Positions 10,722 to 20,606 of a DNA stretch of 24,271 nt are shown piece after piece. The position numbers and the translations under genes were made by a program. Within the stretch, counting starts at the first letter, position 1. Every line of letters starts with the position of its first letter. This stretch comes from Fragilaria crotonensis (Eukaryota > Bacillariophyta > Fragilariophyceae > Fragilariales > Fragilariaceae): NCBI GenBank assembly GCA_022925895.1, contig JAKSYS010000802.1, positions 1-24,271 on the forward strand, in the 5' to 3' direction. Under the pieces are notes generated by a model. It was not told the origin of the DNA. It saw only the letters and a list, made by a program, of their open reading frames with translations, and made no database searches.

Positions 10722-11786
10722 CGTTGTGTTCTTCGTAACCAGTGTCGTTGGTGTAGTGTGCGAGCAACAAGCACGATGCACCCAAATGTATGAGTTATGA
10801 TTTATGATAGATCATTAGCACATCACACACATGTCATTGCCGATTGTCGTCCGGCGACGTCATCATCCCTCAACATCAAGTTCCGCCTTAAAACATCTCT
10901 GCTTGTGACGGTTTCGATTTAACATCATCATCGTTGTTTTGACACACCTGGTACTGCTAGTACCAGGTACCTTCACGCAGAATTCATATGTACTCCGGAC
11001 TCCGGTACAAGTACTTCGGACTACCCGACAGTACTGGACAGTAGTGTATCTTGTAATCAAGTACTGTAGTGCTCACTTGGTACTGGTACGATGTACAGAA
11101 ATCCCCCCGGACGAATCATGACTCAATGGTGTGGAGCAGAGTCCTGCACTGGGTACCCATACCCAGTACCCAACCACTACCCACCCATACCCATGGTTAA
11201 TGGGTGGGTATGGGCATGCCCAACCAGTGGGTGGGTGGGTATGGGTGGTCCAAACTCCACTGAGCAAACCGTGGGTGGGTAATGGGTGGTCTAGCCTGCC
11301 CACACGAATCGACCAGTGTGTACTCTGAGTATACAGTAGCTAGTAAGGAGTAGTAGAGTATAGTACACGGTGAGAGCAACTTTTAGAAAAATAGCCTGCG
11401 GCGGGCTAAATTTTTGCAGGGAAAATGGGTACTGGGTGGGTATGGGTACGGCCTAGCGGGCGTGGGTGGGTACGGGTGGTCCAAGCGTGACCGCGCGAAG
11501 CGTGGGTGGGTCATGGGTGGTCCAAGCCTGCCTACCGGTAGCCTTGAGTACCCATGGGCACAGGCGTCATACCCGGTGCAGGACTCTGGTGTGGAGTGAG
11601 TTCGCTGTCCAGCGCAGTCAATGCTCGACCGAAGATTAAGAACACTACAGCATCTATCGATTGAACGAGCTGCACACAACATCGGAAATGCTGCAACTAC
11701 TGGTAGTCCCGCAACGATGTTCATCGCAAACCAAGGTCCGTTCTAGTACGGAGTAGCATTTAAACCTATTCATAGCTACCGAACCT
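10722..11786. other. Intergenic region with palindromic words and two G-rich repeat blocks
   Basis: No gene is supported. From 10722 leftward-facing promoter sequence for the minus-strand gene is expected. From about 10940 to 11080 there are GTAC-type palindromic words. Two related blocks (about 11130-11310 and 11420-11600) are built from GGGTGGGTATGGGTGGTCC-like units; both contain CGTGGGTGGGT followed by ATGGGTGGTC. Open frames across these blocks on both strands are by-products of the repeat. The stretch from 11600 to 11786 is featureless and is probably the 3' flank of the TPR gene. Confidence 0.6.
11130..11600. repeat. Two G-rich repeat blocks with G-quadruplex potential
   Basis: The plus strand at 11229-11245 reads GGGTGGGTGGGTATGGG, four G-tracts with very short loops, a strong G-quadruplex candidate. 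The left block also carries the complementary C-rich form (ACCCACCCATACCCAT at about 11179-11194), so it could fold as an imperfect hairpin. The second block repeats the same words with a TACGGGTGGTCC variant and a CTACCGGTAG palindrome. Confidence 0.6.
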
Positions 11787-12875
11787 TCATTTCCGCTTCT
11801 CGACAACGGACGTTACCATCGCCAGACCCTCAATTGCAGCGGGAGGCCACGCAATAGTGTTTTTCAAGTAGTCCTCATTGATGTATTTTAGACGTTGTAT
11901 GTCAGGAATTTCGAGATACTTGCGCTGGGCCGCAATCTGGTCCCCAGTGACAGCCAGGAAGGTAGCGTAGGCAGCTCTCACTTCAGGTGCTTCTGGGAAT
12001 CGATTGTCTACACGCTTCAACAAATCGAACCCTCCCTTAACATCACCAAGCTGAAGTTTCACCAACGCCGACCGAAGCCAGAATGGATTTACTTCATTCG
12101 AAGTCATAGAGATAGCCAAACTGTAGTCACGATCTGCAGGCGCATACAGCCCATTCAACTCCTTAGCTCGGGCAAGGTTCTGAGCGATAATACCATCTGG
12201 TTTTCCTCGCAAAGCGCTGGCTCGCGATAAATCCGAAAGGGCATCCTTAACGCGATTATTGTTAAGGCGAAGGCTACCGCGGTTGAGGAGCAAAATGTAC
12301 AAATCGTCACACTTTCGAACGCCGAATGCATTATCTGTTTCTCTTAGACTTTCCTGACATAAATTTATTGCTGTGGAGTAGGCTTCTTCAGCGGGATCCA
12401 AAAATCCAAGGGCGACTTGCGTATTGCCAAGATTGCTCCAACCGTAAATAAACCTAGGAGATATTTTGTAACTTTGGCATACAACCTTTGCGCTGCTTCC
12501 ATGTTCCCCTGTCCCTCGCGGGCTCGAGCTTCGTTGAACATCTGCACCATGCACAACATGAAATGACTGGTCATGAGAAAGGTAGATGACATGGCGCCGA
12601 AATGAAAACTACAATCACATACTCACCTTCTTGGCATCTCCTGAAGCAACAACTTCAACCGGAAGGTTGCCAACAACCTCTTCCGCTGCAAAGGAAGGCG
12701 CTGCAACGGGACCGAGAGCGACCAAACCGACCGAGAGGATCTGGGTCATGATGGCATTGCGCCGGGAAAGAACCTCCCGGAGATTATTGTTGGACGCAAG
12801 AGATAACCCCTGGATATCTTTGGATGCAAGAAACACGATGATGGCGCCGACCAATAACGCCGAAGAGACTGCCAT
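11787..12875 (-). CDS. Thylakoid-lumen-targeted TPR protein, one intron and one frame break
   Basis: The ATG at 12875 begins a hydrophobic signal sequence (MAVSSALLVGAIIVFLA) followed by a second targeting unit: a twin-arginine LSRRNAIM, a hydrophobic stretch and the cleavage-like PSFA-AEE. Together they suggest import into the plastid and Tat-dependent transfer to the thylakoid lumen (inference). Exon 1 ends at 12627. Exon 2 (12541-11787) encodes tetratricopeptide-like helices, including EGQGNMEAAQRLYAKV, YGWSNLGNTQVALG and YSTAINLCQ, then further repeats with NLARAKELNGLYAPADRDYS. TPRs mediate protein contacts, for example in photosystem assembly, but no specific function can be assigned. 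The frame shifts at the four-T run 12464-12467 (AAAA on the coding strand); one extra A would join the frames as a continuous repeat. The stop is TGA. A transposon ends only 153 bp upstream of the ATG. Confidence 0.8.
12542..12626 (-). other. 85-bp GT-AG intron of the TPR gene
   Basis: On the coding strand the donor GTGAGT follows GCC AAG AAG and the acceptor GGTGCAG precedes ATGTTCAACGAAGC. The intron is phase 0 and joins 83 codons of targeting sequence to the TPR region without changing frame. Confidence 0.85.
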
Positions 12876-13019
12876 GATGTGTTTGCCAGATTAGCGATTG
12901 ACAAAATATTGACTGGGTCAAAACACGCTGTCTGATGGTCTTCTTGCAATCGATGTTAGTGGCTTGATCCAACAGCTAAGAACGTCGTCAAAAGTTGGCT
13001 TCCTGAAACCTGAAACAGT

Positions 13020-13028
13020 TGGACGGAA
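13020..13028. repeat. Left 9-bp target-site duplication of the MULE
   Basis: TGGACGGAA directly outside the left terminus, identical to 20045-20053. Confidence 0.9.
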
Positions 13029-13103
13029 GGAAATGCCTAATTCGCTAACGATTAATGCGCTATCAAAAACGCTAAACCAATAAGAATCTGCCGCGACGTC
13101 ATC
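13029..13103 (+). repeat. Left terminal inverted repeat of the MULE
   Basis: About 75 bp matching the reverse complement of 19971-20044 with one gap and about 14 mismatches counted by eye. It contains the shared blocks TGCCTAAT, TAATGCGCTATCAAA and CGTCATC. Confidence 0.88.
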
Positions 13104-13350
13104 GGGGAAAGGGGCCAAAACAGTCATCTGATGATGTCATAATCATATACATGTATCGTTATACATATTCAAATGGCACGCCGGCATAACTTATTCGATA
13201 TTCGCGCCCAACTTTGAAATTGAATGTACTTGAAATTGAACGGCTGCACCATTTTCAAATACGAGAGTGCATTCGTGAAAGTTAACAACTCTCACTCTCA
13301 CTCTCACTATTAACCAGCACGACATCAGCACCTCTTACCCACTGCAAGCC

Positions 13351-16300
13351 ATGGAAATCACTCCTATAGAGCAAGAAGAATGCACGTCAACCGCAACTGA
13401 CATCTTCTATTCTCAAGCAGAGAAGGAGAATTTACATCTTATCAAGAAGGAATTTGACGGAGAGTTCCCTGTCGGAGCTGTGTTTGCAACAAGGAGGGAC
13501 CTGATCGATGCAATGCGTCAAAAGGCAACGAAGTTTGGATTCTTTATTGTTGACCGCGGAATGGCAGCTTGTTGTTCTGAAACAACATCAAGGGATGCCA
13601 GGATGCACGAAAACAGCTAGGACGGAATTGGCTGCTCAGAGAAATGGAAAAACCTATATGCCGCGAAAATCTGCAAGATCAAAGTGTGGGTGTGAATTCA
13701 AGATTAACTTACCGGGATGAAGGGCAGTGAACTGGGAGGAGTTAGAATATCGCATGTGCAATTTATGCACGGAAAGGGGTGTAAGCCTTCAGGGGAACAA
13801 TTCAAGGCAGCATGGACTAGTGGTGGACATGCATCAAGGCACCTTGCCCGCACTCAGAATCTTAAGCTGCACACCATTGTCCAGCTTCTTGCAAGTGAAC
13901 AGAAGCCAAGTGCCAGAATGATGAGAGGTTTGCTTCGCGATATGTTGCCAAAAGATTTTGACGTGTCCAGCAAATTCATAAATAATGTGAAGACCAAGGT
14001 CAAGTTGAAGCTGATGAATGGTGACTTTGATCTTCTCCTGTCGGAAGGAAGAGTCTCAGAGGGAGATGTGGAGTTCATTTTAAGTCCTAGTGACAATCTA
14101 CCTCCAGAGTATCTGTCTGTTGCACAGGACATCGCAAATGAGACATTAAAGGAGGCACTCTCTGATCCCGGAAGTATGTGCTTGGTGGTTCAATACCTCT
14201 GTCGACTGCATCAAGAGGATCCATCTTTTCTCTTTGACATTCAACGTGATCAGAATGATACAATGGTTGGAATTTGCTGGCAAACAGCCACAATGAGGTT
14301 TGACTGGGACACCTGCGCCTCCTCGATTGCATTAGACGGTATGAAACGCCAGCTAAACAGCTTTTGTTACCCGTACATTGCTGTCACTGGTATTGATGGA
14401 TATGGCCACATGGTTGTGTGTGCCGAAGCCATTGTGATATCTGAGCGGATCGAGGCTTACGCATGGCTGCTTCGGTGCTGCAGTAACTTTTCATGCAAAC
14501 GAAAGCTAGACAGCATTCATGCTATCTTTGGTGATGGATTAGTAACTTGCGACAGTCTGCTCGCATCCCTTGGCATTCAAGATTCATGTTCCCTCCTTGA
14601 TGATGTGCACCATTTATTGTCCCCTGAGTGCGGTACATGGTTTAAACAATTTGGAGCCAGCAGATGGAACCACTATGGTGGATTGCTGCGATCTTTGGTT
14701 TTTGAGTCCTACTCCTTGGATGCCTACGAGACTATAAGGTCCAAGATTCTAGCAATGATGGATTGTCGTGGTGAGCCTCAAAGTCTCTTAAACTATTTCA
14801 ACAACGTCATTCATGTTGCAAGGAGAAGATTTGCACGCTACTCTGTCAATGCAATACCCTGTAACGAAGAACGTCTTGGATCTTCAATTGCGGAGGCTAA
14901 CCATTCATCTTATGTTGCTCGCATCGGGGGTGGTAGCTGGGATGATCCTGCAATGCAGGTTAAGGACTGCATCCTTCGCATGCAAGAGCTCGCCAATAAG
15001 AGGGCAAGTATCCGAGACCAGTACAGGCGACAGAGTGCAGCAAGCAGTCACACCACATGCGATAAAACCCTTGCCCTTATGCTTGTTAAACTGTCAAAGC
15101 GCGGATTCAAGATCTGCAAAGAAGAATACAAGAAATCATCAGGATACTACTGCTCACTGCTGAGTGGTGGCGGAGAACAAAAGGAAGTGCGACGGATTGG
15201 GGATTCATCCCAAAGGGCTCGCCTTGTCAATGGATCTAAGTGCTCATGCAATGTCTTCGTTGCATATCAGATTCAATGTCGACATCTCTTTGCATTTCAT
15301 GGTGAAGAATTCAAGCTTGGGCTCGTTGATTCCAAGTTCCACGCCCAGCCATTGTCAGTATCGTCCCCGAATCCAGATTACACCACTATCCTGTCAGCTT
15401 GGTCTGTAACCAGGGACCCTTACATTGGCAGTCTCGGCGATAAGTTGTTCTGTCGGCAGACTGCTCCTGTGCTGTCAAGCCCACCCAGAAGACCTACAAG
15501 CCTGCCGGCAGAGAGATGGATGCGAAGACAATGATCCTTTCCAAGACTATCATGATGCTGGGAAGGAGATGCGATGTGCATTTGGAAAGAACCCGACCTT
15601 GAGAGTATCGAACACGATTCTTGCATTCTCGTCAACAACACAGCAACTTCAGTTCTACCGGTAGTCAGGAAGAGGAATGTGACCTTCCGATTTTACTGAT
15701 GTTGCGAACAGTGTTGCAAATCTAGCACTAAGTCTTCCAAATGAAGATGCAAGAATGGAATGCCTAGGTGTCTTGGTTCGGATGAGAGATGCCTTGAGTT
15801 TGTCCGCCAGTGGCCAGCAGCAAACTTCTTCCGTTCCATTTCTTGGATTTATGTCGTCTGCTGAAGAATTTCTTGGGGCATTCGGGCCGAATGCCGAATC
15901 TCGGAAAGAAGGCATATTTGCTGAACACCACAACAGTAATTTTGAGATGCAGCGACACAATATCGGTAAGGTTCGGCAGAAGCGACTTAAATCACTGAAC
16001 GAGAGGAAAGCACACGGAGCAAAAAGCAGCAGACCCTTGTCGATGGAACTCTCTCAAAACCTTGTTCCTCATTTGGCTGATGCACGTAGCAGGCAGGCAC
16101 AATGTTCGTATTGTGGTTCCTGTCAGCACACGATCAAGCGGTGCTCTAAGATGGACAAGGTGGCTTTTGTTGGGAAGAAGAACAGTGCCTCCTGGAATCG
16201 ATGGTATCGTACGTTGGGGAATCAAAGTCACCACGATGTAGTTGTGCCCAATGCTGGGTGCACCTTGAAACTTAATCGAGAGCTCCAACAAGACATTCCA

Positions 16301-16749
16301 TCTCCCTCTCAGATTATTCGTCATCTGTCCATTAAAGCAGTCTTCTATTCTTCAGAGGCTATCGAGTTTATGTCGCGACCTACCAGCATATACAGATCCA
16401 GAATCTGCAGAACACCCACATTCCATCTCCGGACAACAATATTGTTGAACTCCAGCTTATTGAGCGCGGTGGAAACTTTGTTGTAAAGCAACATGAAACT
16501 GCTTGCAGGGTCGACAGGGAAGTTAATACCACTTTTTATACACAAGCAAAGACAGTTCAGAAATGGATGGAGAAAGCATCCAGCGATTCACACTTGTTTG
16601 TTTACGTCAAAGCAAAGGAAACATAGGTCCTTGAAGAGTGCCGTCCAACAAGAAAGCGAAGGCATATGGAACGAACCACCAAAGCGTATGACATTCCCTT
16701 GGTTCTCCACATTTGGTTCCGCTTGGACAAGCAACTGCAACAGATTTAA
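13351..16749 (+). CDS. MULE transposase with SWIM finger and C-terminal zinc knuckle, frame-broken
   Basis: Transposase that would cut and rejoin the element's ends. It starts at the ATG at 13351, after a TCTCAC microsatellite leader. The N-terminal part (GAVFATRRDLIDAM, then SKCGCEFKI and HGKGCKPSGEQF) resembles the DNA-binding region of MULE/FAR1 proteins. Candidate catalytic residues: Asp in ALDGMKRQ (14335-14337), Asp in IFGDGLV (14533-14535) and Glu in SIAEANHSSYV (14893-14895). The DDVHHL segment matches the conserved C/W-x-H block. The SWIM finger CSC-x9-CRH spans 15241-15285. A CCHC knuckle, CSYCGSCQHTIKRC, spans 16103-16144. Frame changes occur near 13560, 13715, 15500-15750 and 16340. 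In the last frame an in-frame TAG at 16624 follows VKAKET, but the frame continues to a TAA at 16747. This copy cannot encode an intact protein as read. Confidence 0.85.
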
Positions 16750-16834
16750 TAGTGAGAGCCTATATGTACCAACTTAAAGGAGCAGCGATAGCCACCACCT
16801 TCTTCCACCACGTTAAAAACACATTGCGTCCGTA

Positions 16835-18586
16835 CTATGCATTCGTTGCACTCCGCTCCGCCATATCCCGCCGCAACGATATGGTTCTTCCAGCCTGAAG
16901 GACACTCTCCTTGGCGACACTGAATGAACCAAAGCACAAGTTTGGCCCATTTGTTTGCCCTGTAGTGTGCAATGATGTACAGTGCCGAAGCACTCGTCCA
17001 TCCCAACTGATAGCAACACCATGTGACAGTTTCACAGCCAGGCCCAAAAAACGATTCCCATTCCCATCAACACCCACAACATTTGGCATTAGGAAGAACC
17101 AATTTTTTGCTGCCCCAGGAATTGTCTCAGTCCACACTGCAAAGCCCTGCGAGGTATCACCACAATCAAAATGGGATGCATTGCCCAGGTTGACACTCAT
17201 GTCAACCGAATACCCAACACAGCCAAAATGACCATCACCCCCATTGGTGACACGGGAAGCAGGCCACTATCTGCCTCAAGTCCTGGATGACGGTGAGGAC
17301 ATCAGGAAAGCAATGCCGACCCACAAGTGCCAGCGACCGAACAAATTCGCGCAACACCTCATCAGGAACCAAAGCATTTGTTGTGTAACTGCTCGTTGAC
17401 ACGCCGTCCTTGTGTACCCGAGTTCCAATGGGGTGCATGGTCCCAACATCCCCCCTCCCATTCCTCGCACCGCCAACGGCACGTTCACGGGCAACAACCG
17501 CATTGTGGGAGTTGATGTTATCCAATGCTCTGCCCACCAACTGCCGACCCCCATTGTCAAGAAGTGACAGAGAGTTTCTGATAAGAATCGCAGTCTTCCT
17601 GCCTTTCATGTCACACCGATCAGGAGATCCACCATAACATCAAAATTGGGTGACACACGGGTCCACAATGCAGCACGTAGACGGCACACAAAGTAGTGGC
17701 ATCCAACTGCATAGTGACCCCACCATAGCGCACAGAGTTCGATCCGGCTAGCCGGAGGTTGTACAAAGGCTGCCCGATCAGCAGCCGACCACTCGCATGG
17801 ACTTCCATCGAAGACATCCGGAGGCAAAGCCGGTCCGTCAGCATCGTGCAGCTGCCTAGCACACCGAATTAATCGATGCTGGTGCACCTCAATATGCGAT
17901 CTAACTGTCAGCGACACCCTCCATGCAGAACTACGATGATGCAGGCGTTTCACATAACCTCCTGCCCGAATTCACTTCCACCACTAGTCGTAACCAACTC
18001 AAGTCCAGTGGAATAAGGGTTTGCACGACCAACTGCATTACTCCGACGCTCCCGAGCACAGTAGAAGGCCCCTGCCGACGGAATGATTGCGATCACTGTT
18101 CTGAAACTCCCGTCTGCACAGTCTGCAATTTCTTCAGGTCCAGAACATCCAACAGGAACAACAGTCCCTGCCCGTATGGCATGTTCCCTCACAACAGGGA
18201 CATATGAGCAATTCAAGATAACATCCATCACTATAAAATTGTGATGGAATGGGGTTGTGACCTCTGATTGATAGAACACATCCTCAAGCAGCCCAATTGT
18301 TCGATGTGGAAGCCAGGCAACTCAGCACCCCAGGAAACCATGCATATAAGCCATGGAGAGCACCAAATCCAACGTACGGGGTCATGCATAGCATAGGTTC
18401 ACCAGCATGCAATGCACGCGCACCCAGTTCAGTCACATATTGAGAGAAGGACTCCCAAACCCGGCTCTGAAGTCTCAGGCAAACACTTGAGTAACACAGC
18501 CAAAACCTGGGCCTGAGATGGACATGATTTACGAGCTCTCCTGACCCGTGGTAACACCCTGGCACCCTACTCGCACCCTGTGACAT
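16835..18586 (-). pseudogene. Second MULE gene, convergent; C-terminal 2OG-Fe(II) dioxygenase-like domain, frame-broken
   Basis: A chain of minus-strand open frames (18586-18284, 18279-17950, 17953-17606, 17609-17235 and about 17260-16835) reads as one degraded protein starting at the ATG at 18586. The first four parts are not recognised; PNFDVMVDLL and NALVPDEVLREFVRSLAL look like ordinary folded protein. The last part contains MSVNLGNASHFDCGDTSQGF, then WTETIPG, NWFFLMPNV, and KLSHGVAISWDGRVLRHCTS. The HxD (His 17171-17173, Asp 17165-17167) followed about 50 residues later by His (17021-17023) and a nearby Arg matches the metal and 2OG ligand pattern of double-stranded beta-helix dioxygenases; TET/JBP-like proteins are one candidate family. 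That assignment is inference from motifs. The convergent arrangement with the transposase recalls mudrA/mudrB of maize MuDR. Confidence 0.55.
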
Positions 18587-19970
18587 CTGTGCCGCACTAA
18601 CAAGCCTTGGTGTGTCCCAAGATTAAGGATCGATGAGCGACAAGTTTGTTTGCCCACTGGCGCTCAGGAGATAGTTGCTGGCATTCACGGGAAACTCCCC
18701 ACTCCCTCCATACGTTCATTGCCCCATCCATCCTTCCACAAACTCCAGCCACCGTATCCTTCAATGAGAAAATTTCTCAAGTATCTTGTTGATCAGAAGG
18801 CAACGTCGTTACAACAATTTGAGCAAGTCAGAAAGAAAGCTGCGGGTCGAAACCACTGTATGGCAGTGACAACAGCAACGTTCAGTCGTCGTTGATCACA
18901 ATTGATGATAACGCAGTAACCCAATGATGACGTCCAGCAGCAGTCAAGAGCGTAACCGATTTGCGTCCAACAATTTGCGCAACTCAGAAAGAAAGCTGCA
19001 GGTCGAAACCACTGTATGGCAGTGACGACAGCAATGTTCAGTCGTCGTTGATCACAATCTAGGACAGCACAGTAGCCTCAACGATGACGTCCAGCACAGC
19101 AGCAGAGGCGTAACTGATTTGCGTCCAACAATTTGCACAACTCAGAAAGAAAGCTGCAGGTCGAAACCACTGTATGGCAGTGACGACAGCAACGTTCAGT
19201 CGTCGTTGATCACAATCTAGGACAGCACAGTAACCCCAACGATGACGTCAGCACAGCAGCAGAGCGTAACCGATTTGTGTCCAACAATTTGCGCAACTCA
19301 GAAAGAAAGCTGCAGGTCGAAACCACTGTATGGCAGTGACGACAGCAATGTTCAGTCGTCGTTGATCAAAATCGAGGACAACGCAGCAGTAAGCCCAATG
19401 ATGATGTCTAGCACGGGACTGCGACAGAGAGGGTAGCTGATTTCCGTCCAACAATTCACACCGCTCGTGTTCAACGATTTGCTCAAGTCAGAAAAAAGCT
19501 GCGGGCGAAACCACTGTATGGCAGTGACGACAGCAACGTTCAGTCGTCGTTGATCAAAATCGAAGACAACCTCAATGATCCCCTGGCAGATAGTAGTCAA
19601 TGGGGATTGTGTTGTCTGACACCAACACAAATCAAAACGGAGCAATGAGAACAACACAAGCAGCAGCATCAACAGTAAAAATATTATAATGCTGCAAAAT
19701 GGTGGCAAAATAAGTGCAACATTGTACTCCGAGTACCTTGCAGTACTCTGAGTACGAACGTATCTACAGCCGCTTCCAGAATTTCATGCCTCCGTACATA
19801 GCAGTACAATTGTAAGGCATGCCAAGAGTTTGGGTTCGAAATTTTGGAAACCGGGCCAGCGCCAATCTTGCCATGTAAGAGAGATACACATGAATTTTCT
19901 ATATGAAGACGTATGTTTCTTTTTCATTTAAAGGCGGGGTGCAAAAATTCATTGTGAGGAGACTCGACAT
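18587..19970. other. Right subterminal noncoding part of the MULE
   Basis: Contains the presumed promoter of the minus-strand gene, the tandem array at 18790-19560, a short GTAC/GAGTAC palindromic patch at about 19723-19757, and AT-rich sequence up to the right TIR. No convincing reading frame is present; the short frames in the array are repeat by-products. Confidence 0.6.
18790..19560. repeat. Five-copy tandem array, period about 156 bp
   Basis: The word GGTCGAAACCACTGTATGGC starts at 18845, 19001, 19159 and 19315, giving periods of 156, 158 and 156 bp. A fifth, slightly altered copy lies at about 19502. Each unit carries CAACAATTTG-CAA-TCAGAAA-AAAGCTGC upstream and GCAACGTTCAGTCGTCGTTGA downstream (interruptions marked by hyphens; one or two substitutions between units). 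ACGAC...GTCGT in the downstream half could form a small stem. Copies are similar but not identical. The last spacing is longer, about 188 bp. Confidence 0.9.
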
Positions 19971-20044
19971 GATGACGTTGCAGCGGAATATGATTGGGTT
20001 AGCGCTTTGATAGCGCATTAGTTGTTAGCGCATTAGGCACTCTC
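19971..20044 (-). repeat. Right terminal inverted repeat of the MULE
   Basis: Reverse-complement partner of 13029-13103. Similarity stops inward of GATGACG at 19971. Confidence 0.88.
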
Positions 20045-20053
20045 TGGACGGAA
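20045..20053. repeat. Right 9-bp target-site duplication of the MULE
   Basis: TGGACGGAA directly outside the right terminus, identical to 13020-13028. The next base on either side differs, which fixes the duplication at 9 bp. Confidence 0.9.
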
Positions 20054-20189
20054 ATGATTTTTGATTTTGTGATGCAAGGTGTCGAGAATCACTGTGCTAC
20101 GGCAGTATGCCATGCGACGATGCAACAGTGCTAGTAGACAGTAACGGTACGGTATGTCCTGGTGATCGATCTGAGCTTGGTTGGACTAC
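20054..20189. other. Host spacer between the MULE and the copia element
   Basis: This short unannotated stretch would have been contiguous with sequence left of 13020 before the MULE inserted. No gene seen. Confidence 0.5.
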
Positions 20190-20540
20190 TGTTGGAGTTA
20201 AGACCAAGTCAAGAACATAAAGACCTCCCAGGAGGCAGGATCTACCTGAGGAGCTGACCTGGGATAGGGCGTCATGGAATGAAGACTGCTTACAAGTAAC
20301 CTCTACTGGAGGTGAATTGCAGGTCTTTTATGTTAGTTGTTCGTGTACAAGCTACTGGATGAGGACATGTGTCAATGATTAGAGAGCATTTGAGTGCTCT
20401 CATCTTGGATCTATTGATGACTCTAAATCAGTTTGTAACTTAAACTAAGCTCACAATAACAGAAATAAAAGTGAGTAGAGGTTATCTACTGTCGCAATCT
20501 ATACGAGTATTCGCAAAGAGATACTGTAGGGCTACTACAG
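20190..20540 (+). repeat. Putative 5' LTR of a Ty1/copia element (right edge uncertain)
   Basis: Begins TGTTGGAG, the usual start of copia LTRs, and contains an AATAAA at about 20464 followed by a GTGAGTAGAGG stretch. It lies just upstream of the gag start. The 3' end (CA) may be at about 20493 or 20527; I could not identify the primer-binding site. No second LTR lies in the window to compare. Confidence 0.5.
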
Positions 20541-20606
20541 TACGGTGATTTAACACGTTTATAAACGATCAGTTGAAATCCAAGGTAAAAGAGTTGTACG
20601 GAAATC
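20541..20606 (+). other. Leader between putative LTR and gag
   Basis: Untranslated leader that should contain the primer-binding site. I could not match a tRNA 3' end by eye. It includes a GGTAAAAGAG stretch (about 20583-20592) shortly before the gag ATG. Confidence 0.35.

Larger units (their letters stand above)
13029..20044 (+). mobile_element. Mutator-like (MULE) DNA transposon, 7,016 bp, two convergent genes
   Basis: Complete element with both termini visible. The left end starts GGAAATGCCTAATTCGCTAA. The right end, read inward on the minus strand, starts GAGAGTGCCTAATGCGCTAA. Imperfect terminal inverted repeats extend about 75 bp to a shared CGTCATC. An identical 9-bp direct repeat, TGGACGGAA, flanks both ends; 9 bp is the usual target duplication of Mutator transposases. 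Inside are a plus-strand transposase, a convergent minus-strand gene with a dioxygenase-like end, and a tandem array near the right end. TIR divergence and many frame breaks suggest an old copy, though part of the damage may be sequence error. Confidence 0.92.

Noticed and set aside
10941..11060. CRISPR-like or terminal-repeat structure from repeated GTAC words
   Set aside because: No regular spacer length or constant repeat; the locus is eukaryotic and the words are short palindromes.
11073..11724. Pro/Gly/Tyr-rich frames on both strands
   Set aside because: They translate the GGGTGGGT/ACCCACCC repeat blocks and have no domain or start context.
13288..13310. TCTCAC microsatellite as a regulatory element
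   Set aside because: Only about three units in the transposase leader; no evidence beyond simple sequence.
20041..20190. Copia nested in the MULE, or the reverse
   Set aside because: The MULE ends at 20044 with its duplicated target site intact, and the copia LTR begins at about 20190, so they are adjacent rather than nested.
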